Part shown: positions 22,987 to 32,969 of the stretch, piece by piece
How positions within the stretch are numbered: position 1 is the first letter of the stretch
How the letters are laid out: every line of letters starts with the position of its first letter
NCBI GenBank assembly: GCA_036346225.1
Contig: JARFIW010000139.1
Coordinates: forward strand, 3,906,001-3,970,000
Direction: 5' to 3'
DNA: 64,000 nt
DNA from: Platerodrilus igneus
Taxonomy: Eukaryota; Arthropoda; Insecta; Coleoptera; Lycidae
Position numbers and translations under genes: made by a program
The notes under the pieces: model-generated
The model's input: only the letters and a program-made list of their open reading frames with translations
Told to the model about the DNA's origin: nothing
The model's database searches: none

Positions 22987-23526
22987 TTGTGCGACTTGTT
23001 ATTCATTATCACGATGGTTATCGACAAGTTTGGACATGCGTCTGACTGTGCTTCATATATTTCTTATGATGATTACTACGATTTTGACAACATGAGATTA
23101 GCGCGCGTCGCTACACCACAAGAAGATGATGATGCAGTCACGAAAGCGTACTTAGAATCGCGGTTAGCAACGCTACACCAGCAAGAGGGCGAACCAACGC
23201 TTGGAAGTGGTTCCACTATTCAGCAGTATATAGGCACGCTTGTGAAGGAGACAACAAACAGTATGATAACACAATTCTCGAGCGAGTATGTTACAAGATC
23301 AGACTTTAACCATTTTGAAGAGATGATGCGTAACCTTGTTCCAGCCACTGTGAACGCTAATGTTGCACAAATCGTAAGCAAACGGATAGATGATTCTATG
23401 AATAGCATATATAAGACATTAGACGCTGCTATTCAACAAGTGAAAGCACAATTTAGAATAGACATTGCACGAATTCAAGCAGATATTCAACAGTTGCAAG
23501 AGAAACTTAAAAACGCACGCATATAG
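22987..23526 (+). CDS. Fiber-like coiled-coil protein
   Basis: Intact 179-codon frame; the start may instead be the Met at 23014 (MVIDKFG), since the first nine codons look like leader. Near residue 35 it has DFDNMRLARVATPQEDDDAV followed by TKAYLESRL. This is the motif (N-rL-.-V-.-P-..-DAVTK-Y) found at the N-termini of phage tail-fiber and similar trimeric appendage proteins. The C-terminal ~80 residues (DAAIQQVKAQFRIDIARIQA onward) are strongly helical and probably coiled-coil. It starts 1 base after the preceding gene stops. The inference is a virion surface fiber or spike; no receptor-binding domain is visible. Confidence 0.6.
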   Translation: MCDLLFIITMVIDKFGHASDCASYISYDDYYDFDNMRLARVATPQEDDDAVTKAYLESRLATLHQQEGEPTLGSGSTIQQYIGTLVKETTNSMITQFSSEYVTRSDFNHFEEMMRNLVPATVNANVAQIVSKRIDDSMNSIYKTLDAAIQQVKAQFRIDIARIQADIQQLQEKLKNARI

Positions 23527-23534
23527 CCGTCAAC

Positions 23535-23560
23535 CATACACACACACACACACACACATA
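23535..23560 (+). repeat. (CA)n microsatellite
   Basis: A run of about 12 CA units just upstream of the integrase start. A shorter (CA)n lies at about 24578-24592. Confidence 0.85.
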
Positions 23561-23568
23561 TTAGCAAT

Positions 23569-24619
23569 ATGTCTGTAAAGGAGCAAATCGTCCACGAGTT
23601 ACATAAGCCTGCTCGCATTAACTTTCCAAGAAGACATGTAATCACAAAAGGATTAAACGAGCTGTTTCAAGCCGATTTGGTGGAAATGATCCCATATGCA
23701 AAAATAAATAAAGGATTTAGATACATTCTAGTTGTTATCGATGTATTTTCTAAATACTTATGGGCCGTACCGGTTAAGCGCAAGACGGGTAAGGCTGTTT
23801 CAAACGCTTTTCAATCAATTTTCAACAAAGACCATCGTATTCCACGGTACATTCAAACGGATTTGGGAAAAGAATTTTATAATTCAACATTTAAGGCTTT
23901 AATGGAAAAATATGAGATTACACATTATAGTGTGTACAGCAATAAAAAGCTTGCGTAGTAGAACGCGTTAATCGTACCTTAAAGTCAAAAATGTGGAAAC
24001 AATTTAGTTTGAATGGTTCGTATCTATGGCTGAATATACTATCCTCACTCGTGACTGCATATAACAACACCAAACATCGAACAATCGGCATGCGACCTGT
24101 AGATGTGACAAAACGCAATGAACGCAAACTTTTAATACAGTGTACAGTACGATCAAAACAGTTAACTTAAAGAGTAAAAAATTTTCTGTTGGGGATCATG
24201 TTCGCATTAGTAAACATAGAGGCCAATTTACCAAGGGATACACACCAAATTGGTCTAACGAAATTTTTACGGTGTACAAAGTGCATTTGACTAATCCTTT
24301 AACGTACCTATTGCGCGATAGTCGAGGACAACCAATATTAGGCGGCTTCTATGCAGAAGAACTTCAACGAACACACTATCCGGATGTATATTTAGTGGAA
24401 AAAGTATTGAAGAGAGTTAAAAATCAAGTATATGTGAAATGGTTAAATTTAGATTCTAGCCATAATAGTTGGATATCCAAAATCATATTTTGTAGATTTG
24501 CTGTTACGTGTTTGTTTACCATCATATGTCATTCATCAATAAAAATTTTTTACTGTTATATGATTTATTATAGCGACACACACACACACACACCACAAAT
24601 TACATCTATGTACTACTAA
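23569..24619 (+). pseudogene. Retroviral-type (rve) integrase with chromodomain-like C-terminus, frameshifted
   Basis: The frame from 23569 has the first catalytic Asp in FQADLVEM, followed by ILVVIDVFSKYLWAVP, and the second in IQTDLGKEF. The third (Glu) lies in VVERVNRTL at about 23955, in another frame after a break in an A-run near 23945. A further shift leads to the last frame (24140 onward), with SVGDHVRISKHRGQFTKGY (SH3-like module) and VEKVLKRVKNQVYVKWLNL plus SSHNSWI, the chromodomain signature. The natural stop is probably near 24490; the open frame continues to 24619 through low-complexity sequence. It joins element ends to host DNA with a 6-bp stagger, matching the observed duplication. 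Most downstream recognised rightward gene. Confidence 0.88.
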
Positions 24620-25218
24620 TTACTACACTAGTTCTACGTCAAGAAAGTTGTTTATAATTCCTCATGCCCGAAGCGCAAAACGTTGATGTAGGTTGATTTT
24701 CGCTGTTTTGGTTGAACTTGAGTATTTCGATGTCCGTGAATATGTGTAAATAACAAGCAGGTAAAACACATTACCTTCTCAGCTAACAATTTCTCCCGTA
24801 CTTGACCAACACTCGAGGTATATATATTCATTGTAAAAGGTATGCGACACGTACAATAGCATCCTCCATTATATCTAATAAGTGCTATCTATAGCGCATC
24901 AGCTAAGACTACCAAGATGACATGATTTACATACAAAAATAGTATTAAACTAAAACAATAACTTTAATAGCATATACACTTTTTATAATCATCTATACTA
25001 TTTGATGGCCATTTTCCCGAATCCGGACCACACGTCCATCCTGGTTGCTGTTTTGAGCCCTCCATTGCCAAATTCTTGAGGAGCCAGTTATATGTTGTTC
25101 TATGAGGGCCAACTACATTAGGTTGGTACTTATAATTTACCTTATACTTTAAAATTAACTTCAATACTTTTCTAATACCATAGGTTGTGCGAAATATACA
25201 ACATCTACAATCATATCG
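24620..25218. other. Polinton interior without recognised gene
   Basis: Sequence between the integrase and the convergent minus-strand ORF. A 66-codon minus frame (24964-25164) shows no family features. No polymerase-like motif. Confidence 0.5.
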
Positions 25219-25698
25219 TCAATCGCTGTGGACCAGTGATTTATAGTTGCATTTTATATTCATGATAGGAAATGCCTTCGTACTCAATACAGCTCGGTTG
25301 GTTAGTAATTCTTCAAGGAAATATACATCGCTCAAACTATAATTACTCTCTATTGCGTCTAGTACACCGCGCACCTGATGACATTTTAACTCTGTTTTGC
25401 CGTTGCAAGCATCAATGAAGTTTGATACAAATTGATCGCACCTACTCTGTTGATTAAACAGCATGTCCATTACATCAATGGATGTATCATTGGTCAGCGT
25501 TAGCCATTTGAAGGCTTTAAAGGGAACATGAACACCTACTCTGAACAGTATACGTTTGATTTTGTCTACATCATTCAATACTATGGCATGTTTCAGATGT
25601 TGGTGTAAAATGCGTTGTTCACTCTCGAACAAATCGTACAGTACATTGTCCATGTTAACTTGAAAACTTCGCACCACTATCGTTGTTGTTCCACTCAC
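25219..25698 (-). CDS. Unrecognised ORF in the Polinton (159 aa or 144 aa)
   Basis: Intact minus-strand frame convergent with the integrase. The Met in VNMDNVLYDLFESEQRI is a likely alternative start, giving about 144 residues. Two segments (LKHAIVLNDVDKIKRILFR, then LTNDTSIDVMDMLFN) have a faint ankyrin-like helix pattern (L..A...D.d.ik.iL...G), but no canonical repeat is visible. Its base composition resembles the other element genes, which favours a real gene. It lies in the accessory position beyond the integrase. Function unknown. Confidence 0.5.
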   Translation of the reverse strand: MSGTTTIVVRSFQVNMDNVLYDLFESEQRILHQHLKHAIVLNDVDKIKRILFRVGVHVPFKAFKWLTLTNDTSIDVMDMLFNQQSRCDQFVSNFIDACNGKTELKCHQVRGVLDAIESNYSLSDVYFLEELLTNRAVLSTKAFPIMNIKCNYKSLVHSD

Positions 25699-25769
25699 TG
25701 CGAGATCTATCCAAGTACCTAGCTTTTATGGCACATTCATCAAAATACCCCCACTAGTTTTTGTAACAG

Positions 25770-26270
25770 CATTAACAAATCAACAACCTCGAGATGATCT
25801 CTGGCAAGGCGACTCTGTTGAATTTGAGCAATATATTTAAGGAAAATCCAATTAGAGGTGTGTTGGTGGTGATAGATTGTTATTCAAATTATCTATGGAA
25901 TATCCTTCACTTTTAACGAAGGATGCATGCCCGGTAAATTGCAAATTAATCAAAAGAGCATAACGTTAATCATTACTCTACATACAGCACAAAAAGCTGT
26001 CATAGCCATGCGAGAAATATGTTGCCTGATAAATACTCCCTTTATGATTGTTGTGGTTTTGACAATTTTGACAACGATCCTAGGTCATGGATCGAAACGT
26101 AAAGAAAGATGATTTTAAAAACTATGAGTGGTTTAATTCCCAACGAAGATTAAGAAAAGGTTGCCTGATGTCGCTAAATCTATATATATACCAATGTTTA
26201 ATACCTTGAAAGTAATAGGGAAAATAAAATTTAAAGTTGTCAACCATGTTCGGGTGGTAATGTTGATTCG
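25770..26270 (+). pseudogene. Decayed second integrase copy
   Basis: Disconnected plus-strand frames resemble the intact integrase at 23569 in the correct order. First is DDLWQGDSVEFEQYI (compare ELFQADLVEM), then RGVLVVIDCYSNYLWNI (compare RYILVVIDVFSKYLWAV), both before 25925. Further on comes a C-terminal-like KVIGKIKFKVVNHVRVV near 26210-26265 (compare KSKKFSVGDHVRISK). Stops and frame changes separate them and much of the core is lost. It appears to be an older, independent integrase gene rather than a recent duplicate, as identity is low. It could be a relic of a different Polinton lineage or of a recombined element. Confidence 0.55.
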
Positions 26271-26554
26271 GTCATTGATACCTACTGCAAGTTAAAACAA
26301 GTCGTATACAATGATGAAAAGTTTTTTGAAACTAACTAAATGTGATCTTGAATACATGCTTTGTAAAAGCGATATAGTTCAGATTCTGCTACGATTCTTC
26401 AACAGACGGCGATAACAATAAAAACTCTGTTTAAATTAATTTTTAATTACGACTTAACATTGCGTAATTCTATTAAAATGATTTGAAATATAACGGTATT
26501 ATTTTTATTGTTTAGCATCAATTTAATAACATTTGTGATATAAGATGAAAATTG

Positions 26555-29500
26555 TGAATTTTGGTAATTGACAATTATGCTAAAATGTTTTGAAGTTACC
26601 TTGTTGTCATATGTTCCATTTAACAGAATTAAAACTCAGATATATTATAGACATTCTTGCAATTATTTACCATATGTGTATATATTTCTCTTGACAATAA
26701 TTATTAATTTAAGAATAACTTATTGAATTAAAGTAGGTTATTTATAAGTACTAAATTCTACAATAATTAAAACGAGTTTGAAAATAAAAATGTATTGACA
26801 ACGTAGCTATACTTGTAATTTATTCTGCCAGGATCAACAAAATATAATGCAAAATAGTTGTTTTAGGTATAAACCAGAACCATATAATTTTACATATGGG
26901 GATATGTTGTTATAATTATACTATAAATAGCACAATCGCCGAGGTCATTAACTACCATGCACTTTACTGAACGCGGTTGTTAAAGGGCGTTATATGAACG
27001 TTTTTTGCAAAGAAATAAGTAATATTTATCTCAGTTTGCGAAATGTTGAAACGTTTAGATCCGCAAGTTATGCATATCTTTTAGAAAACATATTTGCTTT
27101 TATGGACAAATTTTGCTTTACATTCCTTAACTTTAATAATTTCACTAATCATGTTTACAGAGTCTTTTTAAATAATAATATCCTTTGAACATACTATCAT
27201 CTGGAATACAAATTTTGTTATACCTATATCTAGTACTAATAATAATTAGTGTCTCTAGCACTGTAAAATTTAACTAGAATAAATAATTCACAATCTTTTA
27301 TAGTGTTTAATTAAATCGGTCTTTTAACAACAAAAGAGGTATTTTGCACATTGCAAATTATTATTACCATGCTTGTAGCAATAAATATTACATAATAAAT
27401 TGCTGGTTATTCACCTAACAATAAAATTTTACACTAAGAATATATAATTGGTGTATGCTGGGTTGCCTGCCATAGATATGCATATATTTTTAGAATTCAA
27501 TTAAATTTAAGTACACGTAGGTAAATGTGAAAGTTACTTTACATTTCAGTATTCAGCTGTATTGTAAATAGTTATTGATATTGTATTGAAAAACGACACC
27601 CAGTATTGTCAGCTGTGTAAAAATGTTTTGTTTCGGCAGTGAATCAATCAAACTGTATGAAAATATATGAACTCATTAGCATGTAATTAAAATAAGCTGG
27701 TAAGTGAAACTAATATAAATAAAACATTCAAATTTTGTGTGTTTCTTTTAAAATTATATATTTAATACAAAAATATTTTTTAAAAATCTCGGGGATTCTT
27801 CAGCACGTGCACGTTTTGCTTAACCTAAAATCTCCGAAGTATTCAATCACCTAATACGTGCAAAACCTCCGTTCAGAACGCCTTATGGAGTACCATTCCG
27901 CATTTGAGAATTAGTACATCTCCATCCAAATTCTTCACCACGTTTTAAATAACGACATTATTTGCATACATTTAAAGGTTATATAGATCCGGGTACGAGT
28001 TCAGAACGAGTGACCTGTCTTAACATGTTTTTTGCACACACGCCAATATTTTAAATTGAAACCATTATAAAATACGAGTCGAATAATTTCTCCTATTCTT
28101 TTGAAATTTAATACAAAATAATGGGGCAGAGCCCCGTTTAGGGCACGTTTAGAAGCTCCTTCCCCACCATTCATCATTTTGAAAGTGATTATGTCATCCA
28201 CCACATTTCCTATTTTTGCTTAACCTAAAATCTCTTTAATTAACTAAAGCAACGACAATAAAACAATGACGAAGCTCTAAAGATCACCGCTAAATTTTTC
28301 ACTACATGCACGTTTTTGCATAACCTATAAATTTTTATCACGTTTGTGCAATTAAACGAGTTATATATATACAATGTCTAATACGTCATCTACATACAAT
28401 CACCAAACCGCTAAAAGTAAAGAATTTTTATTGCCACATAAATTAAATGTATAATTACATTTAAATATTTAAATATATTCAAATTCCTAAAATGTAAGCA
28501 AGAACACCTCTTGATATAAGATCAAATTAATTTTTTATTTGAGAGTCAAATAAATCGTTATGAAAGGTGGTATAATTTGCATACCAAGACGGAAATAGTC
28601 TTAACATGTTTTTGCAAACACACCTTATGTTAATTAAATCCATTATATTAAAAGTTGAATGATTTGCATATATATTACCAGAGAGCTATAATTTCAATAA
28701 AAAACACGAGGTTATATTCGACTGCGAATTCTTGTTATTTTATCGTGACATTGAAATTGGTATAATTTGCATATATTTTAAATTCATACGGGTATAATTA
28801 AAAGATTATATGTTAGATCCGACTGCAAGTTCAGTGTACTTGTATAAATTATTTTGGGATGATGTAACCAAAAGGCAATATACGACATACTTGTCTTGAA
28901 ATGTTTTTGCAAACACACCTTATGTTAATTAAATACATTATATTAAAAGTCGAATGTCGACGTGATTTACATATATATTGCCAGATAAAAACACGTTGTT
29001 ATATTCGACTGCATGCAAATTCTTAGTATTTTATCGCGACATTGAAATTGCGAGATGTGAACGACTTCTTTTTTACAAGATTTTACCTGCAAACGTTTAA
29101 AATTTGACCTCCATCATATAACATTTCGTATATTTTCTCAATTTTATTTGCTACTTCGTACAAAACGCAGCTTATGAGGAGAGCTAAAACACTCTTTACC
29201 ACTTGCACGCGTTTGCCTAATATTAAAAATTCTTCACAGCGGTGTTTTAATTTTTAGCTTAACCTACCCCAGAAAAATACGAACCAACACGTGAACTCCA
29301 TTTTCTACACACACAACATTTTTAAAATTTAATATTTAACGTCGGGAACGCTGCTAAAAAATTCTTAAGAAAATATCTCCACCCCAGCGCACGCGCACCA
29401 CCCCACGACAAAAATTTAACGACCCCGCCGAACGCACACCCCAAAGACCTAACGACCCCCCGACGCAACAAATTTACACACAAAGACAATTTTGTTCTCA

Positions 29501-29630
29501 AAGCGGCGTATACATATCTTGCTGCACGTTTTGTTTCCCAAAGCGGCTTAGCTGTTCATATTGTTCTCGAACCGGCGTATACATATCTTGCTGTGGATCT
29601 CTGTTGCCAAACCGGCTTAGCTACCCTACT
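26555..29630 (-). repeat. Polinton right terminal inverted repeat
   Basis: Inverted counterpart of 12915-16510. The outermost ~870 bp (29630 down to about 28760) is near-identical to the left arm. Landmarks shared farther in are GTGTGTTTGCAAAAACATGT, CCGGATCTATATAACCTTTA, CGTTCAGAACGCCTTATGGA and GTAAAGTGCATGGTAGTTAA (all read from the outside inward). The right arm has extra sequence of several hundred bp near 28040-28470 and 26970-27720, and lacks the nested 1345-bp element. Short ORFs here (for example 28001-28204) have no recognised function. Confidence 0.9.
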
Positions 29631-29636
29631 ATTTCT
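29631..29636. repeat. Right copy of Polinton 6-bp target duplication
   Basis: ATTTCT, identical to 12909-12914. In the uninterrupted LINE tails the corresponding site (as AGAAAT) is present once, for example at 34892-34897. Confidence 0.93.
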
Positions 29637-29790
29637 ATACTGAGCTAAGTTACATATTTCCCTGAAATTTCTACAGCCCACTACATCTTTCACTATCTGG
29701 GTACAATAGTCTAATCTAGGTCTACCTCTACCTCTCTTTTTCCTGTCTCTGTTTTTAATATATTCCGCATTATTTCCCTCAGGCTTGAAG
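29637..29790 (-). repeat. LINE 3' tail, proximal part, interrupted by the Polinton
   Basis: The reverse complement contains GAGGTAGAGGTAGACCTAGA, AGTGAAAGATGTAGTGGGCT and TTTCAGGGAAATATGTAACT, ending CAGTATAGAAAT at the Polinton boundary. It matches tails at 34790-34897 and 60670-60777. The missing end of this tail is at 12860-12914. Confidence 0.87.
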
Positions 29791-31480
29791 TTCAGCTCAC
29801 TTCGGTACTTTCGTGTAAAAATTCGGGGATGATCTGAAGTTTCTCGCTGATTGAAGTTTCAAGTCGTAATGCTACAGATGTTTACTCACTCGAGGTGTTA
29901 CCGGAACTGAATGATATGCGAACGTAAATACACGAGCTGAACACAGAACAAACTAAATGGACACGGGAATTTTCAACTCATTTTTTGTGCTACCCAAAAC
30001 CCTGCACGCTCATTGGTCAACAGCATTTGGACATTCTTTTACATACGAAAACTGAACCCAACGATTTTATTGGTTAAACACATCATTAACGTTTTTCTAC
30101 ACAGCCAGCATAGGACATGGAAGTGTATAAATATAATTTCAAAATCCACAAAAGACGTTCGTTAGTGCTCCCATAGCTTAAAGAATCACTGGCAGTGCTC
30201 ACCTAATACTTTAGCAAACAGTGCTTTCCATAGTCTGCTTATTCTTCGCCAGTAACGCTGTCCAAGAGCCGGTCACTCGTCTCCGTACTTGGGGCACGTC
30301 GCTATAGTTCGCTACCGTAAATTATTAGTCAATCTGTAGTTATTTAAGTTCTTACTTGGACTCACATGTAAATCACCAAGCCTTCCGAAGAGTTTCGAAG
30401 ACTACTGAACTGCTTCAAACTGTACAAATCAATAATTTTTAACTATTTAACTCTCATATCTATGTATTTATGAACTTTTTAATTGTTTTTGCTTATACAT
30501 ATTAAAAATAATAGAGCCAAGCCGACATACTTTGTCGAACAAGTCAGACACCGCCCACTCCAATAGTAACAATGCATTGTATTTATAGGCGTGACCGTTA
30601 TCTTGTTGGCACGTGTAGTGCTCTGTTGCCGATACATATGATTGTACTATTTGTCAAGCGCATCAGCTGCAATTATGGACGCGTTTGGGCAAGACCGCCA
30701 GTTTTATTAAGCTTACATTTCAATGACTGCATTGCAGTGACTGATTTTATCCAAATATTGAAACGTTGTATTTAATAGAACCTCAAATAAATAGAGAAAT
30801 TTATAACTTAGTGTACAGAGCGGTCGCTGAGATCGTTCCAAAAATTCGCATAAATGTTAATTGAGTGATTTTGAATACAGACGATTCTCATCAGTTTTGT
30901 CAAATTCTGAACCGTTACTAAAATATCGGAGATAAAGTTGGCGACTCGGTTATTAAATTTTCATGTGCATTACAAATCTTAGTATGTCTTCGATATCTTT
31001 AGTGATCGTTTGTACCTCGGTAGCTAGAGGTGCGCATGTATACTTGCATTATTTAATTCATTTACTGGTTTAGATTATAATCTAATCATGAGTACTTTTT
31101 CGTTCATTTAATAGTAGTTTTCTACACAGTGTCCTATATTTTTGGCATTACTACCCCTACATCTGTATTTCCTTTCTCTTATCCTGTATGAATTTCTCTA
31201 AAGTCTCCGCTCCAAAAATCTGTTGCTTCTGGCCACCGAACTTGACTAATTCCTATTGCATCTAAGCTAGCCTATCCATTTCAATTTTCAAATTTGCTAA
31301 CTTGCCACTTGCTTCATGCTTCTTAGATTCCACATCCCGAATCGCAAGATGTTTTCGGTTTTTCTTTTCTTTTTATTGAACTTGCCAGTCACATTCTCCA
31401 AAGTTGTCTTCTCTCGAAGTTTCGAATGGGGGACTATTTTAACTCCGGTATCTTTTACAACAGAGAATGTCATCATTTGT
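29791..31480. other. No gene recognised; promoter-like segment near 30030-30160
   Basis: No coding signature. Within it, GCTCATTGGTCAAC (near 30010) and TTTATTGGTTAAAC (near 30070) resemble inverted CCAAT boxes, and GTATAAATATAAT (near 30125) resembles a TATA box followed by GTTCGTTAGTGCTC. This could be a retroelement LTR or a fortuitous promoter-like arrangement. No downstream gene follows. Confidence 0.35.
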
Positions 31481-32165
31481 AGGGTTCCGTACCTTATAAG
31501 GTATAACGTAACCTTTATAAGATCACCCTCATGTCCGTCCGTCCGTCTGTCATAGAGGTTTTTCTCGAAAACTATGTAACGTAGGAATTTGAAATTTCGC
31601 ATAATGCTAGGTCTAAATGGCGAAAACATATATCGAGAGTCAGAAAATAGAAAAAAAAATTTTAGATTAAAATGGGGATGGTTAATTCGGTCAAAAGAAA
31701 AAAAGTGTTAATCAATATATCGTGTGAGGTATCATTTGAAAGAGGATTCTAAAAGGCTTCTAAAAATATTTTTTTTATAATTTTCGGTGCAGTAGTCTTC
31801 ATGATATAGCTCAAAATGTGCCAAAAATGATCGTCCCCCCCCATGTTCTCCTACATTTCCAAAGCTAAAATTTTGATTTTAATAGAGATAGTAGCTATTG
31901 AGTTATAGATTATCCGAAAACTGCAGGTTTTTTTGACAGTGTAATAGTTGCTGGGAAAATTTTTTAAACACAGCAATAGACAACGTATATACTAATGTAC
32001 CAGTACAATGTACAATATATTCATTTTTCAGTTATCACAATCAAATTTGGATATAAGATTTAAATATACATAAAAAATAAAAACAACTTAATTTGGTTTA
32101 TTGATTGCTCACTGTAGTATAGGTACGGAATCCTAATAGTGCGAGCTCGACTTGCTCTTGGCTAA
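31481..32165. repeat. GGGTTCCGTAC-type interspersed repeat
   Basis: Starts AGGGTTCCGTACC with TCCGTCCGTCCGTCTGTC nearby, and ends TACGGAATCC followed by TGCGAGCTCGACTTGCTCTTGGC. I recall this pair of end sequences from a repeat abundant in several insect genomes, notably Lepidoptera. The internal plus and minus ORFs are spurious. Class uncertain (probably a non-autonomous DNA element or a retroelement end). Confidence 0.5.
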
Positions 32166-32969
32166 CTTTCTAGAACATGTTTTCTTAACTTTGTCTGTCT
32201 ATGATATCTTCATCAAACTATTTTAATACGTTGTGTACTTGGGAGGTAATTTGGTGCTTTCTCGTTGCCTTCCACATTGCAGTAGTACGTATTTGAGTGC
32301 CTTATGGTTTTGTTCTCTAATTACAGAAAGAACTACTGCTCCTCTTTCGGTGACATGTGTTAACTGGTTCTTAACTAAAGACCCCACTAATTTGGTTAAA
32401 CCTGTAGTTCGGCTCTTTAGTTCACTGAAACACACAAACCATTCTACCCCTTCCAGTGTTCTAGAACTTCTTCAAGATGCAGGTCCGTTTAGAACGGTTA
32501 AGTTTTCTTCTATCCTTTACATAAACAAGTTTGTGGATTGTTTTGAATTTATAATTTTTTAAGCCAAGTTCTGCGCTGTAGAAATGTGACATCTGACGAT
32601 TCTTGTTTTAGTTAAACTTAGGTATTTTCTTAGAACTATTTGTATTTTTCTCTTAGATATACCTTCTAATTCATTTTAAAAAATCACAACTTCGAATGTT
32701 ATATATTTCCCTGTGAATACAATACACCTTTTTTTAGTTGTAACTTTTACTGAAATTAAAATATCTTAATCTATGTTTATGGCCCTTGAAGATTTGGTTA
32801 AAAATTTTATACATTCAACATCTTTTATTTATTTAACCTAAATATGAAGTTGGCACATCCTCGTGGTTTGTGGAGCACTAAAGAGACTAATAAGACAAAA
32901 ACAATGGACCAGGCAATTTTTGGTACTGCTTTTAACAAAAACGTGAAGTTACATTAATTTTTAAAAATC
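32166..32969. other. No gene recognised
   Basis: AT-rich sequence. The plus frame 32233-32562 (109 codons) has no recognised features and is probably chance. Confidence 0.45.

Larger units (their letters stand above)
12915..29630. mobile_element. Maverick/Polinton (adintovirus-like) element, 16.7 kb, polymerase B not found
   Basis: Both boundaries are defined by sequence. The left arm starts AGTAGGGTAGCTAAGCCGG at 12915, the right arm ends with its reverse complement at 29630, and a perfect 6-bp duplication ATTTCT lies at 12909-12914 and 29631-29636. Multi-kilobase inverted arms with AG...CT termini and 6-bp duplications are the hallmark of this superfamily. Gene content agrees: double-jelly-roll-type major capsid, penton-like protein, adenain-type protease, FtsK/HerA-type packaging ATPase and rve integrase with a chromodomain-like end, plus a PLA2-domain protein. 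The genes form two divergent blocks around 21195-21287. No frame resembling protein-primed DNA polymerase B is visible. A 1345-bp element is nested in the left arm. Several genes are frameshifted. Confidence 0.95.

Noticed and set aside
26994..27188. 64-codon ORF in the right Polinton arm
   Set aside because: AT-rich, with no counterpart in the left arm; not supported as a gene.
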